Assembly: GCA_937974565.1 (NCBI GenBank)
Contig: CALJWL010000002.1
Coordinates: 1 to 37,055 of the forward strand
DNA length: 37,055 nucleotides
Direction of reading: 5' to 3'
Source: an uncultured Arenicella sp.
GTDB lineage: Bacteria; Pseudomonadota; Gammaproteobacteria; Arenicellales; Arenicellaceae
In this document: positions 15,692 to 24,492 of the stretch, in pieces
Numbering within the stretch: the first letter of the stretch is position 1
Layout of the letters: each line of letters begins with the position of its first letter
Translations under genes and position numbers: made by a program
Notes under the pieces: generated by a model
Database searches by the model: none
Told to the model about the DNA's origin: nothing
Seen by the model: only the letters and a program-made list of their open reading frames with translations

Positions 15692-16771
15692 ATGTCTGAC
15701 TTATTTGAAAACCCAATGGGGTTGTGTGGGTTCGAATTTATTGAATTCAGTGCAACAGAAGAGGGGATGTTAGAGCCGATACTTGAAATGTCTGGTTTCT
15801 GTAAAGTGGCGGCTCATCGCTCCAAGAATGTTCATCTCTATCGACAGGGCGGCATCAACTTGCTGATTAACTATGAGCCTAAGAGTAACGCTTACTACTT
15901 TGCACAAGAGCATGGGCCATCAGCATGCGGTATGGCATTTCGAGTAAAAGATGCTCAATACGCCTACGAAAGAGCGCTGGAGTTAGGTGCACAGCCGATT
16001 GAAGTGCCTACCGGGCCGATGGAACTGAGATTGCCAGCGATTAAAGGCATTGGGGGTGCCCCACTTTATCTGATCGATCGTTTTGCGGAAGGCTCATCTA
16101 TTTACGACATCGACTTTGTGTTTCTAGAGGGTGTTGACCAACGGCCTGAAGGTTGTGGTTTTAACATGATTGATCATCTAACGCACAATGTGTATCGCGG
16201 ACGCATGCCGTATTGGGCCGACTTCTACGAGCGCTTATTCAACTTTCGTGAGATTCGATACTTTGATATCAAAGGTGAATACACTGGCCTTCTTTCTAAG
16301 GCATTGACAGCGCCCGACGGCTTAATCCGCATTCCATTAAACGAAGAAGCTTCTAAAGAAACAGGGCAAATAGAAGAATTTTTAATGGCTTATAACGGTG
16401 AAGGTATTCAGCACATTGCCTTCTCTTGCGATAACTTACTTGAATGTTGGGATAAACTGAAAGCGCGTGGCATGCCCTTTATGAGTGCCCCGCCGGATGC
16501 GTATTACGCCATGCTTGATGAGCGTTTACCTAATCATGGCGAGCCTGTTAACGAACTTAAATCACGTGGCATATTACTGGATGGTTCAACAGACAGCGGT
16601 GCCCCACGTCTTTTATTGCAAATATTTTCCGACACATTAATTGGCCCAGTTTTCTTTGAATTTATTCAACGAAAGAAAGATGATGGCTTTGGGGAGGGTA
16701 ATTTCAAAGCGCTGTTTGAATCCATTGAACGAGATCAAATAGAGCGGGGCGTTATCGCTACGAACGCTTAA
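15692..16771 (+). CDS. hppD: 4-hydroxyphenylpyruvate dioxygenase
   Basis: The enzyme converts 4-hydroxyphenylpyruvate to homogentisate, using Fe(II) and O2. The start [16 protein letters not shown] (15692) gives 359 residues, the family's usual length; an upstream in-frame ATG at 15632 would run into the repeat region. Iron ligands are H162 (DHLTHN), H241 (GIQHIAF) and E323 (VFFEFIQRK), offset by one from the Pseudomonas enzyme. The C-terminal [15 protein letters not shown] segment is also typical. It heads the tyrosine degradation cluster, 27 bases before fumarylacetoacetase. Confidence 0.94.
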   Translation: MSDLFENPMGLCGFEFIEFSATEEGMLEPILEMSGFCKVAAHRSKNVHLYRQGGINLLINYEPKSNAYYFAQEHGPSACGMAFRVKDAQYAYERALELGAQPIEVPTGPMELRLPAIKGIGGAPLYLIDRFAEGSSIYDIDFVFLEGVDQRPEGCGFNMIDHLTHNVYRGRMPYWADFYERLFNFREIRYFDIKGEYTGLLSKALTAPDGLIRIPLNEEASKETGQIEEFLMAYNGEGIQHIAFSCDNLLECWDKLKARGMPFMSAPPDAYYAMLDERLPNHGEPVNELKSRGILLDGSTDSGAPRLLLQIFSDTLIGPVFFEFIQRKKDDGFGEGNFKALFESIERDQIERGVIATNA

Positions 16772-16798
16772 AGACGGTTGACTGACCGCGGAGTAATC

Positions 16799-18112
16799 AT
16801 GCTTAATTTAAACGAAACCCATAACCCCAAACTAACGAGTTGGGTGGCATCGGCTAATGATAGAAAAACTGACTTTCCGATTCAAAATTTGCCATACTCA
16901 ATATTTCGCCGAAAAGGTCAATCGGAGGCATTTCGTGCTGGGGTTGCCATTGGTGATCAGATTGTCGATTTAAAAGCCGCACATAAAGCGGGTGTGTTTC
17001 CCGTGGGGCTGACGCCCACTCTCAAAACGTTGTACAAACCTCGGCTTAACAAGTTTATGTCGTTGGGCAAAGACGCATGGTCTGAGTTACGGTTGCATTT
17101 GTCTAGGGCGCTTCGTGAGGGGGCGGATAAAATCACGCAGTTAGAAGCTTGTTTGGTTTCGCAATCTCAAGTTGACTATAAGGTGCCTGCACGTATTGGT
17201 GATTACACCGACTTTTATACATCAATACACCACGCAACCAATGTGGGTAAATTGTTCCGCCCCGATAATCCCTTGCTACCCAATTATCAATGGGTCCCCA
17301 TCGGTTATCATGGCCGCAGTTCATCAATTAGAGTATCGGGCCATGAGTTTCATCGCCCTTGCGGGCAACTTAAAGCGCCAGATGCAGATACGCCAATATT
17401 AGCGCCGTGCAAACGCTTGGACTATGAGTTAGAAGTCGGTATTTATATTGGTAAAGGCAATGAATTAGGTTCAGCAATTGCGCTGGATAACGCTGAAGAC
17501 CATGTCTTTGGGCTCGGTTTGCTTAACGATTGGTCTGCGCGCGACATTCAAGCCTGGGAATACCAACCGCTTGGCCCTTTTCTGTCTAAAAGTTTTGCGT
17601 CTACGGTGTCACCTTGGATCGTTACCATGGAGGCCCTGACGCCATACAGAGACAATTGGAGTCGACAGGAAAGTCACCCGCAACCTCTGCCGTACTTAGA
17701 CTCTCATGATTTACGCAACAGCGGCGCTGTTGACATGCATCTTGAAATCCATATTCAAACCGCGGCGATGCGCGCCGAAGGCATGCCTTCTGAGCGAGTG
17801 GCTCTAAGCAATTTTAATCAGTCTTACTGGTCAATTTCACAAATGGTGACTCACCACACGGTCAATGGTTGCAATTTAAAAGCTGGGGATTTGTTTGGTT
17901 CTGGAACCATGTCTGGCCCAAATGCGGACAGCGTTGGCGCTTTGTTAGAGGCCACCGCAGGTGGACGCGAACCCATTATGTTAGGCCATGGTGAAAAGCG
18001 TACCTTCTTGGAAGACGGCGACACGGTGACGTTAAAAGGCTACTGCAATAATGATAACGCCCCGCGTATTGGTTTCGGTGAAGCGTCTGCCCGTGTGCTA
18101 CCAGCGGTTTAA
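16799..18112 (+). CDS. fahA: Fumarylacetoacetase
   Basis: The enzyme hydrolyses fumarylacetoacetate to fumarate and acetoacetate, the last ring-derived step of homogentisate degradation. The ATG at 16799 (MLNLNETH) follows GGAG by five bases and gives 437 residues, the family norm; an upstream TTG at 16778 is less likely. Active-site elements are DYTDFYTSIHHATNVG (metal Asp and catalytic His), the metal E-x-E in DYELEVGIYIG, and LLNDWSARDIQAWEYQPLGPF. No ATGA overlap is present; the next start lies 40 bases on. Confidence 0.94.
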   Translation: MLNLNETHNPKLTSWVASANDRKTDFPIQNLPYSIFRRKGQSEAFRAGVAIGDQIVDLKAAHKAGVFPVGLTPTLKTLYKPRLNKFMSLGKDAWSELRLHLSRALREGADKITQLEACLVSQSQVDYKVPARIGDYTDFYTSIHHATNVGKLFRPDNPLLPNYQWVPIGYHGRSSSIRVSGHEFHRPCGQLKAPDADTPILAPCKRLDYELEVGIYIGKGNELGSAIALDNAEDHVFGLGLLNDWSARDIQAWEYQPLGPFLSKSFASTVSPWIVTMEALTPYRDNWSRQESHPQPLPYLDSHDLRNSGAVDMHLEIHIQTAAMRAEGMPSERVALSNFNQSYWSISQMVTHHTVNGCNLKAGDLFGSGTMSGPNADSVGALLEATAGGREPIMLGHGEKRTFLEDGDTVTLKGYCNNDNAPRIGFGEASARVLPAV

Positions 18113-18152
18113 TAAGCTCAATTTAATATCAGAGATTAGTCGGTTAAATAAC

Positions 18153-18692
18153 ATGAAGATAGAACACATTCATCACGTGGCGTATCGTTGTCACGACGCC
18201 AAAGAGACGGTCGAATGGTATGTAACGAATTTAAAGATGGACTTTCAATTGGCGATTTCTGAAGATCATGTCCCTAGTACCAAAGAGCCTGATTCGTATA
18301 TGCACGTGTTTCTCGATGCAGGGCAAGGCAATGTGTTAGCATTTTTTGAATTGCCTACCAAGCCTAAAATGGGGCGCGATGAAAATACCCCAGAGTGGGT
18401 ACAACACATTGCCTTTAAAGTAAAAGACATGCGCACGTTGATTGAGTATAAAACGCACCTAGAAAGTAATGGTGTTGACGTGCTGGGCGTTACTGATCAT
18501 TCGTTATTTCACTCAATTTACTTTTTTGACCCTAATGGCCATCGTTTAGAACTCGCTGCCCCAGACAGTGAAGAAGCGGCTAAGCTAGATAGGTTAAGCG
18601 ACGTTAAGTGGGCCATGCTTGAAGAATGGGCAAAAACCAAAAAAGCTCCTAAGCACGCCGACTGGATGCATAAAAAAGAGCTTGATTCATGA
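18153..18692 (+). CDS. VOC-family (glyoxalase/extradiol dioxygenase fold) protein
   Basis: From the ATG at 18153 the product is 179 residues. It has the paired beta-alpha-beta-beta-beta modules of the vicinal oxygen chelate superfamily. Candidate metal ligands are a His in MKIEHIHHVAY, the His of WVQHIAFKV, and the Glu in NGHRLELA, a 2-His-1-Glu set. A charged C-terminal tail (KWAMLEEWAKTKKAPKHADWM) extends past the fold. It lies between fahA and maiA and overlaps maiA by ATGA, so it is co-translated with homogentisate-pathway genes. The reaction is unknown. Homogentisate 1,2-dioxygenase is missing from this cluster, so a ring-opening or isomerase role is conceivable but unproven. Confidence 0.8.
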   Translation: MKIEHIHHVAYRCHDAKETVEWYVTNLKMDFQLAISEDHVPSTKEPDSYMHVFLDAGQGNVLAFFELPTKPKMGRDENTPEWVQHIAFKVKDMRTLIEYKTHLESNGVDVLGVTDHSLFHSIYFFDPNGHRLELAAPDSEEAAKLDRLSDVKWAMLEEWAKTKKAPKHADWMHKKELDS

Positions 18693-19327
18693 AGTTGACG
18701 ACTTATTTTAGGAGTACGGCCGCTTATCGAGTGCGCATTGCATTGAATTTAAAGCAGCTGCAACACGAACTGGTCCCAATTAATCTGTTTACTGGTGAGC
18801 ATAAAGAAGCCGAGTTTTTAGCTCACAACCCCGATGGTTTAATTCCAACGCTGAACACCGGTGAGCAAGTGTTAGTGCAATCAATGGCTATTTTAGAATA
18901 CCTAGAAGAGGCCTACCCCGAACAGCCTATGTTGCCTAAAGACAACGTCGGCCGTGCCTACGTGCGTGGGCTAGCGCAGACGGTGATTAGTGACATGCAC
19001 CCATTAAACAACCTGCGCGTGTATACATACCTAATGAGTGATATGGGAGTGAGTGAATCGGGAAAACTAAAATGGTATCACCACTGGTTAACTCAAGGTT
19101 TTAACAGTCTAGAACAGAAACTCGCCAACAATCCGAATACTGGCAAGTGTTGCTTCGAAGACTCGCCCACCATCGCCGATGTGTGCTTGATACCGCAAGT
19201 TTATAATGCGAAGCGTTTTGAGTTCGCACTGGATGACTATCCCTTGGTCCAGAAAATAGATAAGCATTGCCTAGGGTTGTTGGCCTTCGAACAAGCCAGG
19301 CCTGAAATGCAACCTGACGCAACATAA
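18689..19327 (+). CDS. maiA: Maleylacetoacetate isomerase (zeta-class GST)
   Basis: This 212-residue zeta glutathione S-transferase isomerises maleylacetoacetate to fumarylacetoacetate with glutathione. The N-terminal thioredoxin-like domain has TYFRSTAAYRVRIALNLK, a variant of the zeta SSCSxRVRI motif, then VQSMAILEYLEE (glutathione gamma-glutamyl binding). The C-terminal helical domain has DMHPLNNLRVY and the PTIADVCLIPQVYNA segment. It overlaps the VOC gene by four bases and is followed by 130 bases before the next gene. Confidence 0.92.
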   Translation: MKLTTYFRSTAAYRVRIALNLKQLQHELVPINLFTGEHKEAEFLAHNPDGLIPTLNTGEQVLVQSMAILEYLEEAYPEQPMLPKDNVGRAYVRGLAQTVISDMHPLNNLRVYTYLMSDMGVSESGKLKWYHHWLTQGFNSLEQKLANNPNTGKCCFEDSPTIADVCLIPQVYNAKRFEFALDDYPLVQKIDKHCLGLLAFEQARPEMQPDAT

Positions 19328-19457
19328 ACGTTCCTTAATCACAGTAACATGATCGAAGGTTTGATTCGACAAATGGGCACTCAAACACTCTGATGAAAAT
19401 GACGGTGTTATGTAAAATGGCACAGCGTATCCACGATAATCAAGATTCGATAGAACA

Positions 19458-21374
19458 ATGAAATTATGGCAACCCAATCAAACTCAAATTGATGAAGCGC
19501 TGATTTCCAGCTTTGCCAAGTTGCATGGTTTTACTGACAATAACTATCAGGTATTGCACGATTGGAGCGTAGGTGACGCGCCAAAGTTTTGGGATTCTGT
19601 GTGGGATTTTTGCGGTGTGTTGGGCGAAAAAGGCGACATAACGCTTGCTGAAAAGCCGCACATGGTGGAATCTCAATGGTTCCCTCAAGCCAAATTAAAC
19701 TACGCCGAAAATCTCCTAAACGCAAATGGTGGGGCACCCACTATTACCTTTTATGGTGAAGAGAAGGTGCGACGAGAACTAAACTTCAAGGAGCTTCAAG
19801 TAGCGGTGTCTCAATGTCAACAAGCATTAAAAGAACGAGATATTAAAAAAGGCGATCGCGTTGTGGCAATACTGCCAAACACACTAGAAACCATTGTCGC
19901 TATGCTAGCCGTTACATCGCTTGGCGCCGTCTGGAGTTCAGCTTCACCCGATTTCGGTGTTAATGGGGTGTTAGATCGATTTGGCCAAATCGAACCTAAG
20001 GTACTTTTCTGTGTCGATGGCTATTATTACAACGGCAAATGGATTGATTGCATCCCAAAGAATCAAGAAATTTCGGCCGCGATACCAAGTCTAATTGAAA
20101 CAGTGCAAATCTCTTATCACGGTAATAATTCTGATGGCTGGGCGGCATTCTTTGCGCCTTACTCTGCCTGCGAGGTCAGTTTTGAGCGAGTTGAATTTAA
20201 CCACCCTTTATTCATCTTGTTCTCATCAGGCACCACTGGCAAACCAAAATGCATTGTCCACGGCCACGGTGGCACCTTATTGCAACACGTAAAAGAACAG
20301 CAATTACACAGTAACCTTAAAGTGGGTGACAGGCTATTTTACTTTACCACTTGCGGTTGGATGATGTGGAACTGGTTAGTTAGTGGCCTAGCCAGCGGTG
20401 TCGATTTAGTTCTTTATGATGGCAACCCCTTTGCCACAAAGCCTGATATCTTGTTTGATATTGTCGAACGTGAAAACGTGACCCACTTTGGCACGTCGGC
20501 TAAATACCTTGAAGCGTGCAATAAAGCTAAATTAGAGCCTCGTGCATCTCATAAGCTAGAGGCCTTAAGAACACTGTTTTCAACGGGCAGCCCACTTGCA
20601 CCACAGAGCTTTCGTTACGTCTACAACAAAATAAAGCCAGACGTACATTTAGCTTCTATTTCCGGTGGCACAGACATTATTTCTTGCTTTGCTTTGGGTA
20701 ACCCGACGCAGCCTGTTTGGCTAGGAGAATTGCAATGTTTAGGGCTAGGGATGGCGGTTAATGTTTTTGATCACGAAGGCAAGTCAACACAAAATAAAGG
20801 CGATTTGGTGTGTACGCAGTCGTTCCCTTGTATGCCGGTTGGTTTTTGGAATGACATCGATAATCGCGCATACCGCAACGCGTACTTTGATGTGTATGAT
20901 AACGCGTGGTGTCACGGTGATTTTGTTGAGACCACACTGCATGAAGGTCAGCACCATGTAGGCATGATCATCCACGGTCGATCTGATGCGATATTAAACC
21001 CCGGTGGGGTGCGTATTGGCACAGCGGAGATTTATCGGCAAGTGGAAAAAATAGACGAAGTAATGGAGAGTGTCGTTATCGGCCAGCAGTGGCAGAATGA
21101 TGTTCGTGTTGTACTCTTCGTGAGATTGGCTGAGGGTGTAACATTAGACGGTTCGTTGATCGCTGACATCAAACAACAGATTCGTACCAATGCCACGCCA
21201 CGCCACGTGCCAAATTTAATCATTGCCGTGAACGATATACCTCGCACTAAGAGCGGTAAAATAGTTGAATTGGCGGTGCGAGATGTCGTGCATGGCCGTG
21301 AAATAAAGAATAAAACCAGCCTTGCCAACCCAGAGGCTTTAACACTGTTTGAGAACTTGGAACAACTGACCTAA
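19458..21374 (+). CDS. Acetoacetate-CoA ligase (acetoacetyl-CoA synthetase)
   Basis: This 638-residue ANL-superfamily adenylating enzyme has FSSGTTGKPKCIVHG (P-loop, about residues 255-269), the FYFTTCGWMMWNWLV region typical of acetoacetyl-CoA synthetases, RSDAILNPGGVRIGTAEIY (hinge region) and the C-terminal catalytic-lysine motif RTKSGKIVE. It would activate the acetoacetate released by fumarylacetoacetase, sending it to acetyl-CoA, which explains its place here. The 130-base gap before it may hold its own promoter. Its stop overlaps the next start by one base (TAATG). Confidence 0.9.
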   Translation: MKLWQPNQTQIDEALISSFAKLHGFTDNNYQVLHDWSVGDAPKFWDSVWDFCGVLGEKGDITLAEKPHMVESQWFPQAKLNYAENLLNANGGAPTITFYGEEKVRRELNFKELQVAVSQCQQALKERDIKKGDRVVAILPNTLETIVAMLAVTSLGAVWSSASPDFGVNGVLDRFGQIEPKVLFCVDGYYYNGKWIDCIPKNQEISAAIPSLIETVQISYHGNNSDGWAAFFAPYSACEVSFERVEFNHPLFILFSSGTTGKPKCIVHGHGGTLLQHVKEQQLHSNLKVGDRLFYFTTCGWMMWNWLVSGLASGVDLVLYDGNPFATKPDILFDIVERENVTHFGTSAKYLEACNKAKLEPRASHKLEALRTLFSTGSPLAPQSFRYVYNKIKPDVHLASISGGTDIISCFALGNPTQPVWLGELQCLGLGMAVNVFDHEGKSTQNKGDLVCTQSFPCMPVGFWNDIDNRAYRNAYFDVYDNAWCHGDFVETTLHEGQHHVGMIIHGRSDAILNPGGVRIGTAEIYRQVEKIDEVMESVVIGQQWQNDVRVVLFVRLAEGVTLDGSLIADIKQQIRTNATPRHVPNLIIAVNDIPRTKSGKIVELAVRDVVHGREIKNKTSLANPEALTLFENLEQLT

Positions 21375-23101
21375 TGATTTCACAACAAGACGTTATCAAT
21401 GGCTTGCCCGCTCACTTGCAACCGTTTATCGCCATTCAAGATTACGATCAATACAGCCCCAGAGATCATGCTATCTGGCGATTCTTGTTGCATCAGCTGA
21501 AGTTCAGTTTAACGAATAATGCGCACCCCACTTACTTTGAAGGCTTGGAGAAAACCGGCATTGGTTTGGAGTCAATTCCAAAGATCGAAGACATTAACAT
21601 CAAGCTCAATCAGTTAGGTTGGCAAGCGGTGGCCGTGGATGGTTTTCTGCCGCCGGCTGTATTTATGGAATTTCAGGCTCGTAAAGTGTTGGCCATTGCT
21701 CTCAATATTCGCTCATTTGAACACATGCTTTACACACCTGCGCCCGATATTATTCATGAGTCAGCGGGGCACGCACCGTTTTTGGTTGACATTGATTACG
21801 CTGAATTTCTTCAGCGCTTTGGTGAATTAGGTATGCAAGCCGTGTCTAATCAGCACGACTTAGATATCTACGAGGCCGTACGCCAACTTTCCATCGTCAA
21901 AGAGAGTAGTTCATCTAGCAAAGACGAAATCGACGCGGCTCAGCAATTAGTAAAAGAACTGCAGAATAAGAAAGTCGCTCCATCTGAAGCTAATTTGTTA
22001 GCAAGGTTGCATTGGTGGACAGTCGAATACGGCTTAGTAGGAGATACCGCCGATTATGCAATTTACGGCGCAGGCTTATTGTCGTCGCTATCAGAGAGTC
22101 AGGGGTGTGTTGATGATAAGGCTGTAAAAAAACTACCGTTAACGTTAAACGCCGTTCGCACCTCTTACGATATAACCCAACCGCAACCTCAATTGTTCGT
22201 CACCGAGTCTTGTCGGCATCTAAGCCAAGTGTTGGCTGAATACGGGCGCCACATGTGCTGCCAGCGTGGCGGTGCCAGTGCCTTAGAAGAGGCTTTGGCT
22301 TGCGGCAGCCTCAACACAATTACGTACAATTGCGGTTTGCAAGCATCGGGGCGTATCAACCGGGTTCTGAACGACGCAGTTGGTAACGCGATATACGTTA
22401 ATACTGATGGCCCAACTCAACTGGCTTATCAAAATACCGAGTTAGTTGGCCACGGTATCGATTATCACTCACATGGCTTTGGGTCGCCGATCGGAAAGCT
22501 GCGCACCATGGAACGCTGTCTATCAGCCTACACCGTAGACGAACTAAAACGCCATGGCATTGAAATTGGCACAACCGTGGTCTTGAATTTTTTATCCGGA
22601 GTGACGGTGACGGGTGAATTGACTCAGATATTACGTCGTGATCAAAAGAATATTTTATTCACGTTTGAGGATTGCTCGGTTACCGATGTGGATGAACATG
22701 TATTGTTTGACCCATCGTGGGGCACGTATGATATGGCGGTAGGAGACTCAATTACTTCGGTAGCCGGCGGGTCAGCCGATCAATTGACCTACCCAATGTA
22801 CGAGGCGCCATCACAAAACGTAACCGTGAAAAAAAGTTGTGACGGACAAACTCAGTTCGAGTTGTACAACAAAATTCGGCTAATGCGAGAACAAGAATAC
22901 GATCAAGTTGATATACTCAACAGGATTGTTAATGATCACAATTGTGATTGGCTGTTGCGCTTTGAAGCTTTGGAAATCGCGCAAAAAAATAACACAAACA
23001 GTGATATTGCACACAAACTAATAGGGCAGCTTTGTGAAGAAACGGGCGATGCCAAAACTTTAATAACGGGTGGGTTGCAACGGTTAGGACTGCGGGCGTA
23101 G
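21374..23101 (+). CDS. Aromatic amino acid (phenylalanine) hydroxylase, long form
   Basis: This pterin-dependent hydroxylase probably converts phenylalanine to tyrosine. The catalytic domain shows PDIIHESAGHAPFL with iron ligands H128 and H133, and E218 in WWTVEYGLVG. The protein is 575 residues, about twice the usual bacterial PhhA (about 260-300). The extra length comprises a longer catalytic region and a C-terminal extension of roughly 200 residues without a recognised domain; similar long forms are known from Bacteroidetes. No PhhB (pterin dehydratase) gene is nearby. It is translationally coupled to the acetoacetyl-CoA synthetase gene. Phe versus Tyr/Trp specificity cannot be read directly; the context favours Phe. 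Confidence 0.88.
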   Translation: MISQQDVINGLPAHLQPFIAIQDYDQYSPRDHAIWRFLLHQLKFSLTNNAHPTYFEGLEKTGIGLESIPKIEDINIKLNQLGWQAVAVDGFLPPAVFMEFQARKVLAIALNIRSFEHMLYTPAPDIIHESAGHAPFLVDIDYAEFLQRFGELGMQAVSNQHDLDIYEAVRQLSIVKESSSSSKDEIDAAQQLVKELQNKKVAPSEANLLARLHWWTVEYGLVGDTADYAIYGAGLLSSLSESQGCVDDKAVKKLPLTLNAVRTSYDITQPQPQLFVTESCRHLSQVLAEYGRHMCCQRGGASALEEALACGSLNTITYNCGLQASGRINRVLNDAVGNAIYVNTDGPTQLAYQNTELVGHGIDYHSHGFGSPIGKLRTMERCLSAYTVDELKRHGIEIGTTVVLNFLSGVTVTGELTQILRRDQKNILFTFEDCSVTDVDEHVLFDPSWGTYDMAVGDSITSVAGGSADQLTYPMYEAPSQNVTVKKSCDGQTQFELYNKIRLMREQEYDQVDILNRIVNDHNCDWLLRFEALEIAQKNNTNSDIAHKLIGQLCEETGDAKTLITGGLQRLGLRA

Positions 23102-23175
23102 CCCCTTTTTTCCTGCGGGCATACAACATTATTACTTCATACACGCTGACAATTTTAGATGCCGCCGTACTGAGT

Positions 23176-24285
23176 GTGTCTTGGCTGGCGGCCAATTTGT
23201 TACTGCCACGCCTGCGGTCGTCTCAAGTTTATTTGCCGTTGGCCCTTTTCTTTTTTATTAATGGTACTACTGAGTTGGCTTCTTTAGTGGCTGATCCAAG
23301 AGTGATTGAACTCCACCCCTACTGGCCAAGATTATTGCTGTTTTTATCCTTTCCTCTACACGCGGCATTAGCACCGCTGTTTTGGATTTATATTCGCGGA
23401 ATCACATCAGACAAACTAAACCTCTGGTGTCAAAAAGACGCGTTGCATTTTGTACTAAGCACACTGGCTTTGGCGATTCCTATTTTGGCGATAATGATTG
23501 GCCCAAAGGAATTCTTAGCATTATTTGAACAGCCGCGTATCAGCACCAGCGCAAGTCAGTGGTGGCTAATCGCACTGATAAAAACACTGGAAACGCTCAT
23601 TATTTTACAAGTAACAATCTACATAGGTTTGACCTTGTTGCGCCTAAGACATTACCAAAAAGCCTTAGTGCAATTATTTGCCAGCACAGAACATTTGGAA
23701 CTGCGCTGGTTAAGGAGTTTGGCGATATTCTTATTACTCTACCTGTGTGTTTCTGCGGCCAGTTCATTGGCAGATAAGCCCATTTTGTTTGAGCCGTGGG
23801 AGAGCGCGCTAGACCTAATCTTATTGTGGTTTTTGGTGGTTTGGGGGCTGCGCCAGAAACCTGGTTTAGCACACGAAGTGGCCGCTACCTATAAAAAAAG
23901 TGGCGGCATTGAAAAGTATCAAAAATCGGCACTGAGCGCTGAACAATTAAAGTCCATTGCCCTACGGGTTGGTACGGCCATGCAGGACGATAAACTCTAT
24001 CAAACCTCAGACTTGTCTTTACGGGTGTTGGCTGATCATATCAAGGAATTGCCAAATTACGTTTCTCAAGCCTTGAATCAAGAAATAGGAGAGTCTTTTT
24101 TCGATTACGTCAATCAGTGGCGAGTTAAGGATGCGGAACAAAAGTTAGCAAGCTCGTCCCTCACTGTGCTTGCGATAGCGGAAGAGGTTGGGTTTAATTC
24201 GCGGTCTTCATTTTACAACGCCTTCAAAAAATCCACGGGGCAGACGCCATCAGCTTATAGAAAAGCCATCAAAAAGGTCGCCTAG
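23176..24285 (+). CDS. Membrane-anchored AraC-family transcriptional regulator
   Basis: The N-terminal half (about residues 1-235) is hydrophobic with about seven predicted membrane helices. The C-terminal part has the AraC/XylS double helix-turn-helix: LSLRVLADHIKELPNYVSQALNQ and LTVLAIAEEVGFNSRSSFYNAFKK, ending GQTPSAYRK. I use the GTG at 23176, but the frame stays open upstream into the end of the preceding gene without an ATG, GTG or TTG, so a rarer start slightly upstream is possible. It lies 74 bases after the hydroxylase gene on the same strand and may regulate either the tyrosine cluster or the following hydrolase gene. Confidence 0.82.
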   Translation: MSWLAANLLLPRLRSSQVYLPLALFFFINGTTELASLVADPRVIELHPYWPRLLLFLSFPLHAALAPLFWIYIRGITSDKLNLWCQKDALHFVLSTLALAIPILAIMIGPKEFLALFEQPRISTSASQWWLIALIKTLETLIILQVTIYIGLTLLRLRHYQKALVQLFASTEHLELRWLRSLAIFLLLYLCVSAASSLADKPILFEPWESALDLILLWFLVVWGLRQKPGLAHEVAATYKKSGGIEKYQKSALSAEQLKSIALRVGTAMQDDKLYQTSDLSLRVLADHIKELPNYVSQALNQEIGESFFDYVNQWRVKDAEQKLASSSLTVLAIAEEVGFNSRSSFYNAFKKSTGQTPSAYRKAIKKVA

Positions 24286-24338
24286 AGACAGCAAACTTCA
24301 ATCACGGCTGGTTTTTATAAGTGGGTGGATTTTTATTC

Positions 24339-24382
24339 GCTGACGGCTCCCTTTTGTTGAAGACTCTCCTTGCTGACGGCTC
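24339..24382 (+). repeat. 11-bp direct repeats upstream of the serine hydrolase gene
   Basis: GCTGACGGCTC occurs at 24339-24349 and 24372-24382, a 33-bp period. Direct repeats are the usual binding layout of AraC-family regulators, and an AraC gene lies directly upstream. A bulged inverted repeat (TTATTTCGCCGTCTTT with AAAGACGAAATAA, about 24393-24447) follows before the gene. Confidence 0.4.
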
Positions 24383-24492
24383 TCCTGAAAGTTATTTCGC
24401 CGTCTTTTTTGTCCTTCCCTGCATGGAAAGACGAAATAAACCTCAATTTTTGTTGAGATGGGTGTATTCCATAAACACATTGAGGAACACTC

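Noticed and set aside
23094-23112. GGGC-GTA-GCCC followed by a T-run at the end of the hydroxylase gene
   Set aside because: The stem is only four pairs and overlaps the stop codon; too weak to call a terminator, and the AraC gene follows in the same direction.
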